Shown here: one piece after another, positions 18,262 to 27,034 of the stretch
Layout: every line of letters begins with the position of its first letter
Position numbering within the stretch: position 1 is the stretch's first letter
Assembly (NCBI RefSeq): GCF_001481295.1
Contig: NZ_LOPS01000014.1
Location: forward strand, 1 to 44,557
From: Candidatus Methanomethylophilus sp. 1R26
GTDB lineage: Archaea > Thermoplasmatota > Thermoplasmata > Methanomassiliicoccales > Methanomethylophilaceae
DNA: 44,557 bases
Direction: 5' to 3'
Program-made: the position numbers and the translations under genes
The notes under the pieces: model-generated
Told to the model about the DNA's origin: nothing
Seen by the model: only the letters and a program-made list of their open reading frames with translations
The model's database searches: none

Positions 18262-19497
18262 AGCCCATCTCCCTCCTGATCTTCGAGAGCGAGGCGGCCA
18301 GCCTGTCGATCTCCTCCTTCGTGTTGTAGAAGGCGAAGCTCGCCCTCACGGTGGCCGAGACCGGCGTGCCGTCAGCGTTCTTGATGAAGGCCATGAGCGG
18401 CTGGGCGCAGTGATGGCCGGCGCGCACGGCGATGCCGTCCGCATCGAGGATGGACGCCACATCGTGCGGGTGCACGCCGTCCAGGGTGAAGGTGACGATC
18501 CCGATGTGCTCTGCCGGATCGTCCGAGCCTATGATGCGCACACCCCTGATGCCCTTCAGCTTCTCCATCGCGTAGGAGGTCAGCATCTCCTCCCTCTGCC
18601 GGATGTCCTCCATCCCGACGGACCTGATGTACTCTATGGCCGCCTCCAGCCCCACGGCCCCTCCCACGTTCACCGTCCCGGCCTCGAACTTGTGCGGGAC
18701 CTCCGCGTACGTCGCGCTGTCGCGGCGGACATACTCGATCATCTCCCCTCCGGTCATGAACGGGGGCATCTTCTCCAGGTACCCGATCTTCCCATAGAGC
18801 ACGCCGATGCCCATGGGGGCGTACATCTTGTGGCCGGAGAACGCCAGGAAGTCGACGTCCAGCTCCTGCACGTCCACCGGGATGTGCGGGACGCTCTGCG
18901 CCCCGTCGCAGACGAACACGCTGCCGTTCTCATGGGCGATGCGCGCGAACGTCTTGATGTCGTACAGCCTGCCGAGGACGTCGAGACCTGTGCCATGGAG
19001 ACTATCCTCGTCCTCGGCGTGAGGGCGGAACGGAACGCCTCCTCTGTGACGCTCCCGTCCTGCCCGCACTCGATGTACCTGAGCACCGCGCCCGTGCGCT
19101 TGGCGGCCTGCTGCCAGGGCAGGATGTTGCTGTGATGCTCGAACACCGTCACCAGCACCTCGTCCCCCGGCCTGAGGAGGAGCTCGCTCAGGCTGTAGGC
19201 GGCGAGGTTCAGCGCCTCGGTCGCGTTCCTGGTGAAGATTATCTCCTCCGGCCTGGAGGCGTTGATAAACCCTGCGACGGTCCTCCTGGCGTGCTCGTGG
19301 GCCTCGGTGGCCTCCTCGCTCAGTTCATATACCCCTCTGTACGGGTTCGCGTTCGCGGTGCGGTAGAACCGGTCGACCGCGTCCATCACGCACTGCGCCC
19401 TCTGCGCCGTGGCGGCATTGTCCAGATAGGCCACGGTGCTGTCCCTGAGCAGCGGGAAGCCCTTCCTGAGCTCCGCCGCCCTCTCCTCATCGATCAT
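18260..19497 (-). CDS. sufS: SufS-type cysteine desulfurase (frameshift)
   Basis: PLP-dependent group II cysteine desulfurase that takes sulfur from cysteine for Fe-S cluster building. Visible: LDNAATAQRAQCVMDA near the N-terminus, NATEALNLAAYSL, EHHSNILPWQ, the cofactor-binding CDGAQSVPHIPVD and the PLP-lysine motif FSGHKMYAPMGIGVLYGK. The active-site cysteine loop is AGHHCAQPL. The frame breaks near 18985 (TCTCGACG); one more G restores SDVLGRLYDI. The original stop is also lost: the frame runs on into sufU, and a single added A at GGCTATG would give TAATG, ending sufS on the sufU start. ATGA overlap with sufD upstream. About 412 residues. Confidence 0.87.
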
Positions 19498-20581
19498 TCA
19501 TCTCCCTCCTCCGCGCCGGCATCGAAGAAACGCTCGGCCTCCAGGCGTATCCCGGCATCCGGAATCGCGCGGCACAGCTTCCTGAGGCGGGCGTCCGCGA
19601 CCGCCCTGTAGGCGCTCTGCGCGTCTATCCCCCTCGACCCCATGTAGAAGAGGACCTCGTCGTCGAGCCTCCCGATGGTTGCCCCATGATCGCCCTCGAC
19701 GTCCTCCTCGGCGCACAGTATCAGCGGGACGGTCCTGTTCTCCGCCCCATCGTCGAACATCAGTATATCCTCCTTCTCGCTCCCCTTGGAGCCGACGCAT
19801 CCGCTGCGGAAATCGATGGTCCCGCGGAAGGTCTTCCTGGACCTATCGCACAGGGAACCGTCGGCGTCCATGCGGGACTCGGACCTCTTCCCGCGATGCA
19901 CCGCCTCGTAGTTCATGTCCAGCACCGTGTCCCCGCCTATCATGTACCCGCGTCCGCCCCTAGGCGGCTGGAGTCGCCGGCAAGATCGATGCTGCAGCCG
20001 GCGTATATCTCCCTGCCTCCCAGGATCACAGCAGCGATGTCGGCGGAGGCGCTGTCCCCCAGCCTCCCGCCGATGTCGCTGATCAGGCGGAAACCGCTTC
20101 CCAGGAGGTCCACCAGCACCAGGCGCACCCTCGCTCCGGGGGCGGCGTCGATGAGGGTCTGCACCGCCGCCTGCCCTTCCGCGCCGGGAGCGGACGACAG
20201 GACCATAACAGCCGTCAGATCCGCATCCTCCTCCGCGCGCAGGACAGCGCGGAATGCCTGACTCCTGCCTCCGGCGAAATCCGCGCGGATGATGACCGGT
20301 TCCGCGTTCTTCCCGCCTGCGGCCGCCGAGACCCGGTAGGCAGGGTCCCCGGCGGCATCCACCAGCCGGAACATGTCCGGGCCGCACCCGGTCCTAATCT
20401 CCCTGCAGCCCTCCGCGTCCGTCCTGGAGACGGATACTGCAGACCCAGCCGGGACCGATATCTCCGGCGCGGCGGCCTCCGGCATATCTGCTGATACATC
20501 GGCATAGTTCACGCCGAGCCATTTCCATGTGGGGGACGGCAGCCTGTCGATCCTCATATCCATCTTCCCTTCTCCGATCAT
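19494..20581 (-). CDS. sufD: SufD-like Fe-S assembly protein (one frameshift)
   Basis: SufBD-family beta-helix protein that works with SufB and SufC as scaffold for Fe-S clusters. The N-terminal part (to about residue 210) has the sequence-poor beta region ending ILGGREIYAGCSIDLAG. The C-terminal part has the hallmark GDHGATIGRLDDEVLFYMGSRG. The frame breaks near 19957 in a G run (CTAGGGGCGG); one more G restores SRLGGGRGYMIGG and about 363 residues. The start overlaps the sufB stop by one base (TGATG) and the stop overlaps the sufS start (ATGA), so translation is coupled. It is divergent in sequence from SufB, as usual. Confidence 0.85.
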
Positions 20582-22005
20582 CAGATCCCTCCCTTCATCT
20601 CGAGGTTGATCAGATTGTTCATCTCCGCCGCGTATTCCAGCGGGAGCTCCTTGGACACGTCCCCGGCGAACCCGGTGACGATCATCGCGCGGGCGTCCTC
20701 CTCGGATATGCCCCTCGACATGAGGTAGAACACCGCATCGTCGCTGATCTTGCCTATGCGCGCCTCATGGCCCACATCGGCATCGTTGGTCCTGATGTCC
20801 ATCGCCGGGATGGTGTCGGACCTCGAGATGCCGTCGACCATCAGGGACTGGCAGGAGACGGACGCCTTGCTGCCCTTGGCCTGCGGGTTTATGACGACCG
20901 CGCTCCTGAACACGCTGACGCCCCCGTCCTTGGAGATCGATTTGGTGCTGATGTGCGACGAGGTGCAGGGGGCGTTGTGGACGACCTTCGCTCCGGTGTC
21001 CAGCTCCTGCCCCTTCCCGGCGAAGGTTATGCCGGTGAACTCGCAGCTCGCCCCCCTGCCGTTCAGGATGCTCATCGGGTACAGGTACGAGGTGTGCGAC
21101 CCGAACGACCCGGAGACCCACTCGATCTTGCCTCCCTCCTCCACCCTGGCTCTCTTGGTATTGAGGTTGTACATGTTCTTCGACCAGTTCTCTATCGTGG
21201 AGTAGCGCAGGGTCGCGTTCTTCCCGACGTAGAGCTCGACGCATCCGGCATGCAGGTTGGCGACGTTGTACTTCGGCGCCGAGCAGCCTTCGATGAAGTG
21301 CAGGTACGCCCCTTCGCCGACGATGATGAGCGTGTGCTCGAACTGCCCCGCGCCCTTCGCGTTCAGCCGGAAGTACGACTGCAGCGGGAAATCGAGGTGC
21401 ACGCCGGGCGGAACGTAGACGAACGACCCGCCGGACCACACGGCCCCGTGGAGGGCGGCGAACTTGTGGTCCCCCGGCGGCACGAGCTTCATGAAGTGCT
21501 CGCGTATCATGTCAGCATACTCGCCGCGCATGGCGCTCTCGATGTCCGTGTAGACGACGCCCTGCCTGGCCGCCTCGTCCTTCACGTTGTGATAGACGAG
21601 TTCGGAGTCGTACTGCGCTCCCACTCCCGCGAGCGACCTGCGCTCGGCCTCCGGGATGCCGAGCTTCTCGAAGGTGTCCTTGATGTCCTTCGGGACGTCC
21701 TTCCAATCGCCCTGCATCTTCGTGTTGGGGCGGACATATGTGGCGATCCTGCCGATGTCCAGCCCTTCGATCGAGGGCCCCCAGTCCGGCACGGGGATCC
21801 GGTTGTAGATGTCCAGGCACTTCAGCCTGAACTCGCGCATCCACTGCGGGTCCTTTTTCTCGTCCGAGATCCTGCTGACGATCTCGGGCGTGAGGCCCTC
21901 TTCCATCCTGAAGGAGTCCTTCTCGTCGTTCCTGAAATCGTAGATGCTCTGCCCGCTGTCGGCATCGCGGAGCTTCTCCCTGATGCTGTCCCTGCCTTCG
22001 CTCAT
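20581..22005 (-). CDS. sufB: SufB Fe-S cluster scaffold protein
   Basis: 474-residue SufB, the core scaffold of the SufBC(D) complex. Conserved segments include VRPNTKMQGDWKDVPKDIK, AALHGAVWSGGSFVYVPPGV, and HFIEGCSAPKY, in which the Cys belongs to a site implicated in sulfur acceptance. Also AKVVHNAPCTSSHI and VGHEARIGKISDDAVFYLMS, the SufBD C-terminal hallmark. This gene is intact. Its ATG probably overlaps the sufC stop as ATGA, and its stop overlaps the sufD start. Confidence 0.95.
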   Translation of the reverse strand: MSEGRDSIREKLRDADSGQSIYDFRNDEKDSFRMEEGLTPEIVSRISDEKKDPQWMREFRLKCLDIYNRIPVPDWGPSIEGLDIGRIATYVRPNTKMQGDWKDVPKDIKDTFEKLGIPEAERRSLAGVGAQYDSELVYHNVKDEAARQGVVYTDIESAMRGEYADMIREHFMKLVPPGDHKFAALHGAVWSGGSFVYVPPGVHLDFPLQSYFRLNAKGAGQFEHTLIIVGEGAYLHFIEGCSAPKYNVANLHAGCVELYVGKNATLRYSTIENWSKNMYNLNTKRARVEEGGKIEWVSGSFGSHTSYLYPMSILNGRGASCEFTGITFAGKGQELDTGAKVVHNAPCTSSHISTKSISKDGGVSVFRSAVVINPQAKGSKASVSCQSLMVDGISRSDTIPAMDIRTNDADVGHEARIGKISDDAVFYLMSRGISEEDARAMIVTGFAGDVSKELPLEYAAEMNNLINLEMKGGI

Positions 22006-22792
22006 GCTCGTACTCCGCGAATCCGTTCCTGTTGATCTCGTCTATCATGGACGGCCCGCCGGCGGCCGCGAGCTTCCCGCGGACCATGACGTGGACCCTG
22101 TCGATGTCCAGGGACTCCAGAATCCTGGTGCTGTGGGTGATGATGAGCAGGGACCCGCCGACGGTCTCCCTGTACTGCCTGATCCCCGCCGATACCGTGC
22201 GGACGGCATCCACATCCAGCCCGGAATCGGTCTCGTCCAGGACCGCCAGGTCAGGCTTCAGCATCAGCAGCTGCAGCACCTCGGCCTTCTTCTTCTCCCC
22301 TCCGGAGAAGCCCACGTTGAGCTCCCTGTCGAGGTAGGAGATGTCCATGTTCAGAAGCTGCATGCTCTTCTTGGCCGCGTCCCTGAACTCGAAGTACTTC
22401 ATCCTCTTCCCGGTCTTCTGCTGGAGGGACGTCCTCAGGAACTCCCCGAGCGTGATTCCTGGGACCTCCACCGGCGCCTGGAACGAGAGGAACATGCCCT
22501 CTTTCGCGCGCTTATCGGCGGTCTCGCCCGTGATGTCCCGGCCCTTGAAGAATATCTTTCCGCCGGTGACCCGGTAGCGCGGGTCCCCCATCAGGGTGCA
22601 ACCGAGCGTGGACTTCCCGGCCCCGTTAGGGCCCATGAGGACATGGACCTCGCCTTTCCCGATATCCAGGTCGATCCCGTGCAGGATCTCCCTGCCGTCG
22701 GCCTCGGCCGTCAGCCCTTCCACCTGCAGGAGGCCGCCGGTCTCCTGCTCTCCGTCTCCGTCTTCTCTGCTCATGTTTTCCTTCGCCTTCAC
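22002..22792 (-). CDS. sufC: SufC Fe-S assembly ATPase (frameshift at the 3' end)
   Basis: Cytosolic ABC-type ATPase driving the SufBD scaffold. Walker A is MGPNGAGKSTLG, the signature VGFSGGEKKKAEVLQ, Walker B LAVLDETDSGLDVDAV and the switch His ITHSTRI, all in the SufC-typical form. The start is a GTG overlapping the upstream regulator's TGA; an ATG six codons later is possible. In the given sequence the frame runs on into sufB. Adding one T near 22020 (GGATTCGC) would end it NGFRGVRA at a TGA overlapping the sufB ATG. About 263 residues, normal for SufC. Confidence 0.92.
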
Positions 22793-23106
22793 TTCATGGT
22801 CTTCTGCAGCGCCGTCATCAGCTTCTCGACGGCCTCGTCATTGCCCCGGAGCATCCCGCACGAGACGCAGGTGCGGATGTAGCCCGACAGCAGCTCCCTG
22901 TTGAACGAGTTCAGGGCGGCGTTGACCGCCGAGGTCTGGACTATTATGTCCGGGCAGGGGGCGTTCTTCTCCAGCATCCCGCGTATGCCGCGGATCTGCC
23001 CTTCTATACGATTCAAACGATGGATGAGTTTGTCATATTCTTCTTTGGAATGTTCCCTGGACTTCATGCAGTCCCCGCATTCCGAGAAGTTAACAATCGT
23101 TTCCAC
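22789..23106 (-). CDS. CsoR/RcnR (DUF156) family repressor, CstR-like
   Basis: 105-residue all-helical regulator at the head of the suf operon. The family core is HRLNRIEGQIRGIRGMLEK (29-47). The sensing positions are Cys51 (APCPDI), Tyr76 (SGYIRTC) and Cys80. Spacing Cys +25 +29 is exactly that of CsoR Cys36-His61-Cys65, but the copper-ligand His is Tyr. An x-C-(non-His)-C pattern is that of CstR, which senses persulfides by linking its two cysteines. Extra cysteines at 10, 13 and 83 are unusual. Its TGA overlaps the sufC start, so it probably represses its own operon through the inverted repeat at 23133-23151. Sensor ligand is inference. Confidence 0.88.
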   Translation of the reverse strand: METIVNFSECGDCMKSREHSKEEYDKLIHRLNRIEGQIRGIRGMLEKNAPCPDIIVQTSAVNAALNSFNRELLSGYIRTCVSCGMLRGNDEAVEKLMTALQKTMK

Positions 23107-23132
23107 GACCTGCCCGATAATGATGTCCGATT

Positions 23133-23151
23133 TATACCCTTCGGGGGTATA
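23133..23151. promoter_or_regulatory. Putative CsoR/CstR operator of the suf operon
   Basis: A perfect 7-base inverted repeat, TATACCC-TTCGG-GGGTATA, ends 27 bases upstream of the regulator start codon. DUF156-family repressors bind G/C-tract palindromes flanked by ATAC/GTAT, so sequence and place both fit an autoregulatory operator. Bound repressor would cover the leader or transcription start of the suf operon. Confidence 0.7.
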
Positions 23152-23176
23152 TCTGCCATGGTTTTCTGGACCGTTT

Positions 23177-23293
23177 GTTAACGTTTATGGAGAACATATG
23201 TTAATCATTGATTTAACACTCGTTAACATAATCGGGGATAACAATTGATTAATCAATATACAAAATCAGTTTTTGTAAAATATATATGTTAAC
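23177..23293. repeat. Three GTTAAC palindromes between the suf and ABC-F genes
   Basis: GTTAAC occurs at 23177-23182, 23222-23227 and 23288-23293, with related TTAACAC (23213-23219) and ATGTTAATC nearby. The 235-bp AT-rich gap is the only shared promoter region of the divergent suf operon and ABC-F gene. AT-richness makes such hexamers more likely, but three in this short span in a GC-rich genome is notable. TATA-like boxes are also here (for example TATATAT at 23281). Confidence 0.35.
23244..23257. promoter_or_regulatory. 14-bp perfect palindrome in the suf/ABC-F divergent promoter region
   Basis: ATTGATTAATCAAT is a perfect palindrome with no spacer, 109 bases upstream of the preferred ABC-F start. 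It has the form of a binding site for a dimeric regulator acting on the plus-strand promoter. It is distinct in sequence from the GC-tract operator near the suf start. The cognate regulator is unknown. Confidence 0.4.
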
Positions 23294-23365
23294 TTTTCGG
23301 CCGTTTCTGCCTTTATCCCCTTTCCCTCACTTTTTAATCCCGTGCGTGCATTGAGCCGGCCGATC

Positions 23366-25176
23366 ATGCTGTTCAGAGCCGAATCGGTCACCAAGTCTTT
23401 CGGGCCCAACAAGGTGCTCACCGACGCCAATATCCAGATAAACGAGCACGATGCGATAGGGCTCATCGGCATCAACGGCGCGGGGAAGTCCACCTTCATC
23501 AAGATCCTCCTCGGCATAGAGCAGCCGGACACGGGCGAGGTCATCCGCAGGACCCACCGCATCGGATACCTGGAACAGTTCGCAGAGTCGTCGCACGTCA
23601 CCGTCCGCGAGGTCCTCGGCAGGCCCTACGGTCACATCGAGAACATCAAGAGCAGGATGGGCGAGATCGACCGGAAGATGGCCGAGGGAGGGGACATCGA
23701 CTGGAATGCCCTCGCCACCGAGTACGCGGACCTGGAGCAGAAGCTGGCGAGCTGCGACGTGGCCGACGAGCACAAGCTCGAGGAGGCGCTCTCTAAGGTG
23801 GGCCTCGACCCCGGTGAGATGATGGGCCGCTACATGGACACGCTGTCCGGGGGAGAGCGCACCAAGGTCATGCTCGCCAGGATCGTGGTCCAGGCATCGG
23901 ACTGCGACATCCTGGTCATGGACGAGCCCACCTCCCACCTGGACATCGACACCATCGAGTGGCTGGAGGACTACATGATCGCCAGCCAGCTGGCGTTCCT
24001 GGTGGTCTCCCACGACCGTTACTTCCTGGACAAGATGACCTCCCGCATGGTGGAGATCGAGAACGGCAAGACCCGGGAGTACAAGGGGAACTACTCCGAC
24101 TTCATCATGAAGAAGATGATCGACATCAACCGCCAGGAGAAGGAGTACCTCCGCTATACCCAGAACAAGAAGCAGCAGGAGAAGATCGCCGCCCAGATGC
24201 ACCACGACATGTGGTACTCCGCGACCTACAGACCCGCGAGAAGATGATCGACAAGATGGAGGTCAAGGAGAAGCCTGTGGAATCCCGGGAGATCACCGTC
24301 AGGATCGAGGCCGCCCACAAGTCCGGGAAGAACGTCTTCACCATGAAGGACTGCTCCATAAGCTACGGCGGGAAGGACGTTCTCAAGCATGTGAACCTGG
24401 AGGTCCACAAAGGGGACAGGATCGGAGTTTTCGGGGCCAACGGCCAGGGCAAATCGACGCTGGTTAAGGCGATGATCGGCGAGATCCCCTGCGAAGGAGA
24501 CCTCTGGATCGCCCCAGGCGCCAAGATCGGGTACTATTCCCAGCACCATGATGACCTCGACCTCCGGCTGACCGCCGAGGAGCAGGTGCTGCAGATCATC
24601 GGGAAGGACCGCAGGGCGGACGCCCGCAACCTGCTGGCACGTTTCTTCCTGTACGGCGAGGAGGTCAGCCGCCCCATGTCCACCCTCTCCGGCGGGCAGA
24701 GGTGCAGGGTGGCGCTGACCATCCTGCTGCTCAAGGAGACCAACGTCCTGGTCCTCGACGAGCCCACTAACTACCTGGACATCCCGGCCAGGCACGCCAT
24801 AGAGGAGGCCCTGAAGGAGTACGGCGGCACCATCATCGCAGTCACCCATGACCGTTACTTCCTGGACTCGGTATGCACCAAGGTCATAGAGGTCAAGGAC
24901 GGGCACGCGGAGATGCACACCGGCACCTACTCGCAGCTCAAAGGCAGGCCGAACATCACCGAGATCGTCATGGACGCCGACGAGTACAGGGTGCTGGCAC
25001 CTTTCACCAACTGGTCCACCGGCATGAAGTACAAGAAAGGGGACAGGGTGCTGGTGGCCCCCAACGAGATCGATAACTACCAGTGGGCGATCGACCAGGG
25101 CAAGATCAAAAAGACCGGCGGGCGCCAGAGGAAGAAGGTCGCCGTCAAGACCGACGCCGGGGATGGGAAGAAATGA
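23366..25176 (+). CDS. ABC-F family ATPase (one frameshift)
   Basis: Two ABC cassettes on one chain without membrane segments, as in ABC-F proteins that act on the ribosome. Cassette 1 has GINGAGKST, LSGGERTKVMLAR and VMDEPTSHLDIDT; cassette 2 has GANGQGKST, LSGGQRCRVALTI and VLDEPTNYLDIPA. The two are joined by a charged helical linker (RQEKEYLRYTQNKKQQEKIA). The frame breaks near 24231; one more A restores YKTREKMIDKM, giving about 604 residues. The C-terminal ~65 residues (EYRVLAPFTNW...KYKKGDRVLVAPNE) are not the usual coiled coil. The start at the ATG is chosen over a GTG eight codons upstream. ATGA overlap with the next gene. Translation factor or drug-protection role is inference. Confidence 0.88.
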
Positions 25177-25727
25177 CCCGCATAGGCTACATGGGCATCC
25201 CGTTCTCGTTCACCGAGGGGATGACCCAGAGCATGGCAGCGGAGCTGGGCATCGACGCCGAGGAGGTCCCGCTGGAGACCGCCCGCGGGGTCGTCGGGGC
25301 CCTGCGCGAAGGAAGCATCGACCTGGGGGTCCTGGCCGTCCGCAACTCCACGTTCGGGCCGGTCATCGAGACGGAGAAGGCCCTGGAGGGCTTCCCGCAC
25401 AAAGTGCTCATGAGGAGGAGCATGCCCGTCCGCCAATGCATCTTCGTCAGAAGCCCCGGTGCCAAGGTGAGCATGGTCGCGTCCCACGTGCAGGCGCTGG
25501 GTCAATGCAGGGGGACATTGGACAGGCTCTACCCCGGGGCCGCCCGGAAGGAGATCTCCGATACTGCGGTGGCCGCCGAGATGGTATCGGACGGAAGGCT
25601 CCCGGCCGACTGCGCCGTGGTCTGCCGCAAGGAGGCCGGCCTCCATTACGGCCTGCACCTGGTCATGGAGAACGCCGAGGACCGGAAGGACAACGCCACC
25701 GAGTTCATCCTCATCAGCGCAGAGTGA
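25173..25727 (+). CDS. Prephenate dehydratase-like protein without ACT domain
   Basis: 184 residues matching the catalytic prephenate dehydratase domain: GYMGIPFSFTEG at the N-terminus, SIDLGVLAVRNSTFGPV (the normal GvvPiENS region), SHVQALGQCR, the ISDTAVAAEM region and LHYGLHLVMENAEDRKDNATEF. The family motif Thr-Arg-Phe appears here as Thr-Glu-Phe: the catalytic Thr is kept but the Arg is lost. There is no regulatory ACT domain. It overlaps the ABC-F stop (ATGA) and overlaps the aroA 3' end by 14 bases on the other strand. It may make phenylpyruvate, fitting the facing shikimate operon, or be a related enzyme with a different substrate. Confidence 0.75.
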   Translation: MTRIGYMGIPFSFTEGMTQSMAAELGIDAEEVPLETARGVVGALREGSIDLGVLAVRNSTFGPVIETEKALEGFPHKVLMRRSMPVRQCIFVRSPGAKVSMVASHVQALGQCRGTLDRLYPGAARKEISDTAVAAEMVSDGRLPADCAVVCRKEAGLHYGLHLVMENAEDRKDNATEFILISAE

Positions 25728-27033
25728 AAGCACCGTCCCGGAAAGAGGAATACCGGGATCGGCGGCGTTCGACCTTCATCCCTATCGACTGCATCATCTC
25801 CGGGAACCCGGGGTATGAGACGTTCCAGCAGGCATCGTCGTCCATGGAGACGGGCCCGTCGGCGACCAAGGACGCCACCGCGGCGGCCATGAGCATGCGG
25901 TGGTCGCCGCAGTGCTCGATCCTCGCGCCGTGCAGCCTCTCCACGCCGTTGATCACGCATCCGTCCGATGTCCCGGTGATGTCGGCGCCCAGGGACCTCA
26001 GCATCCTCTCGGTGAGGGCGATCCTGTCGCTCTCCTTGAACCTCAGCTGGGGAGCGCCGTAGAGCCTGCTCCTGCCTTTGGCGGTGCTCAGCAGCACCGC
26101 GACCACGGGGAAGAGGTCCGGCATATCGCCCATGTCGATCTCCGCTCCTTCGAGGTTCCCGGTGCTGGCACATGTTATGGAATCTCCCGATTCCTCCACC
26201 CTGCACCCGGCCTCCTTCAGCACATCGACTATCCTCTTGTCCCCCTGGGGGTCCTTCGGGTCCATCCCGCGGACAGTGACCTTCCCGGCGAGCCCTCCTG
26301 CGACGAGCGGGAAGGCCGCCGAGGAGAAATCGGCAGGCACGCGGTAATCCGCCGGCCTGTAATGCTGCGGCTCGGCATGGTAGACGCGGCACCCTTCTTC
26401 CGCGGACTCGCCGACCTCCACGCCGAACCTGCGCATCATCTCCGTCGTGATATCGATGTACGGCCTCGAGACGAGGTGCCCGGTGATGCGGACGTCGGTC
26501 GGGCGCCCCGTCAGGGGCGCTGACATGATCAGCGAGGTGACGAACTGGGAGGAGACCCCGCCGTCGATGGTCAATACGGGCGATGCGATCGGCCCCCTTA
26601 CCCTGACGGGAGGCTTCCCGCCCTCCGAGGAGCATGACACCCCTGCGGCGGATAGGCAGTCCAGGAGGGGCCCCATCGGCCTCTTCCTGATGGAACTGTC
26701 GCCGTCCAGCACCGTCTCGGACCCGAAGACGGATGCGATCCCGGTCATGATCCTGAGGGTCGTACCGGAGTTCCCGACGTCGATGGGCCCGTCCGGCGCA
26801 TGCAGCTCCTCGGTGAAGATGTCCAGGTATCCGTCCTCCTCCAGGACCTCGGCGCCCATGCGCCTGACCGCCCCGATGGTGGAGCGGGTGTCGAACGACA
26901 GGAGCGGGGAGGATACTCTGCACCTGCCCTCCGACAGCGCGGACATGATTATCGCCCTGTGGGTATGGCTCTTCGACGGCGGAGGTGATACTTCTCCCTC
27001 CGCGCGCCCTCCCGAGAACACTATGTCTCCCAT
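25714..27033 (-). CDS. aroA: 3-phosphoshikimate 1-carboxyvinyltransferase (EPSP synthase)
   Basis: Joins phosphoenolpyruvate to shikimate-3-phosphate, the sixth step to chorismate. Motifs: PPSKSHTHRAIIMSALSEG with the substrate Lys and Ser, VGNSGTTLRIMTG, SIRKRPMGPLLD, GGVSSQFVTSLIMSA, VPADFSSAAFPLVAG, DMPDLFPVVAVL and a RFKESDRI segment, then HGDHRM-type CGDHRMLMAAA. 439 residues, normal length. The start is the ATG at 27033, one base after the TAA of the shikimate kinase gene. Last gene of the shikimate operon; its 3' end overlaps the prephenate dehydratase-like gene. Confidence 0.95.
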   Translation of the reverse strand: MGDIVFSGGRAEGEVSPPPSKSHTHRAIIMSALSEGRCRVSSPLLSFDTRSTIGAVRRMGAEVLEEDGYLDIFTEELHAPDGPIDVGNSGTTLRIMTGIASVFGSETVLDGDSSIRKRPMGPLLDCLSAAGVSCSSEGGKPPVRVRGPIASPVLTIDGGVSSQFVTSLIMSAPLTGRPTDVRITGHLVSRPYIDITTEMMRRFGVEVGESAEEGCRVYHAEPQHYRPADYRVPADFSSAAFPLVAGGLAGKVTVRGMDPKDPQGDKRIVDVLKEAGCRVEESGDSITCASTGNLEGAEIDMGDMPDLFPVVAVLLSTAKGRSRLYGAPQLRFKESDRIALTERMLRSLGADITGTSDGCVINGVERLHGARIEHCGDHRMLMAAAVASLVADGPVSMDDDACWNVSYPGFPEMMQSIGMKVERRRSRYSSFRDGAFTLR

Positions 27034-27034
27034 G

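Noticed and set aside
16471-24247. Broken metabolic genes (isocitrate dehydrogenase, sufS, sufD, ABC-F) as pseudogenes
   Set aside because: Both sides of each break are conserved with catalytic residues intact, and one added base repairs each; sequence error is more likely.
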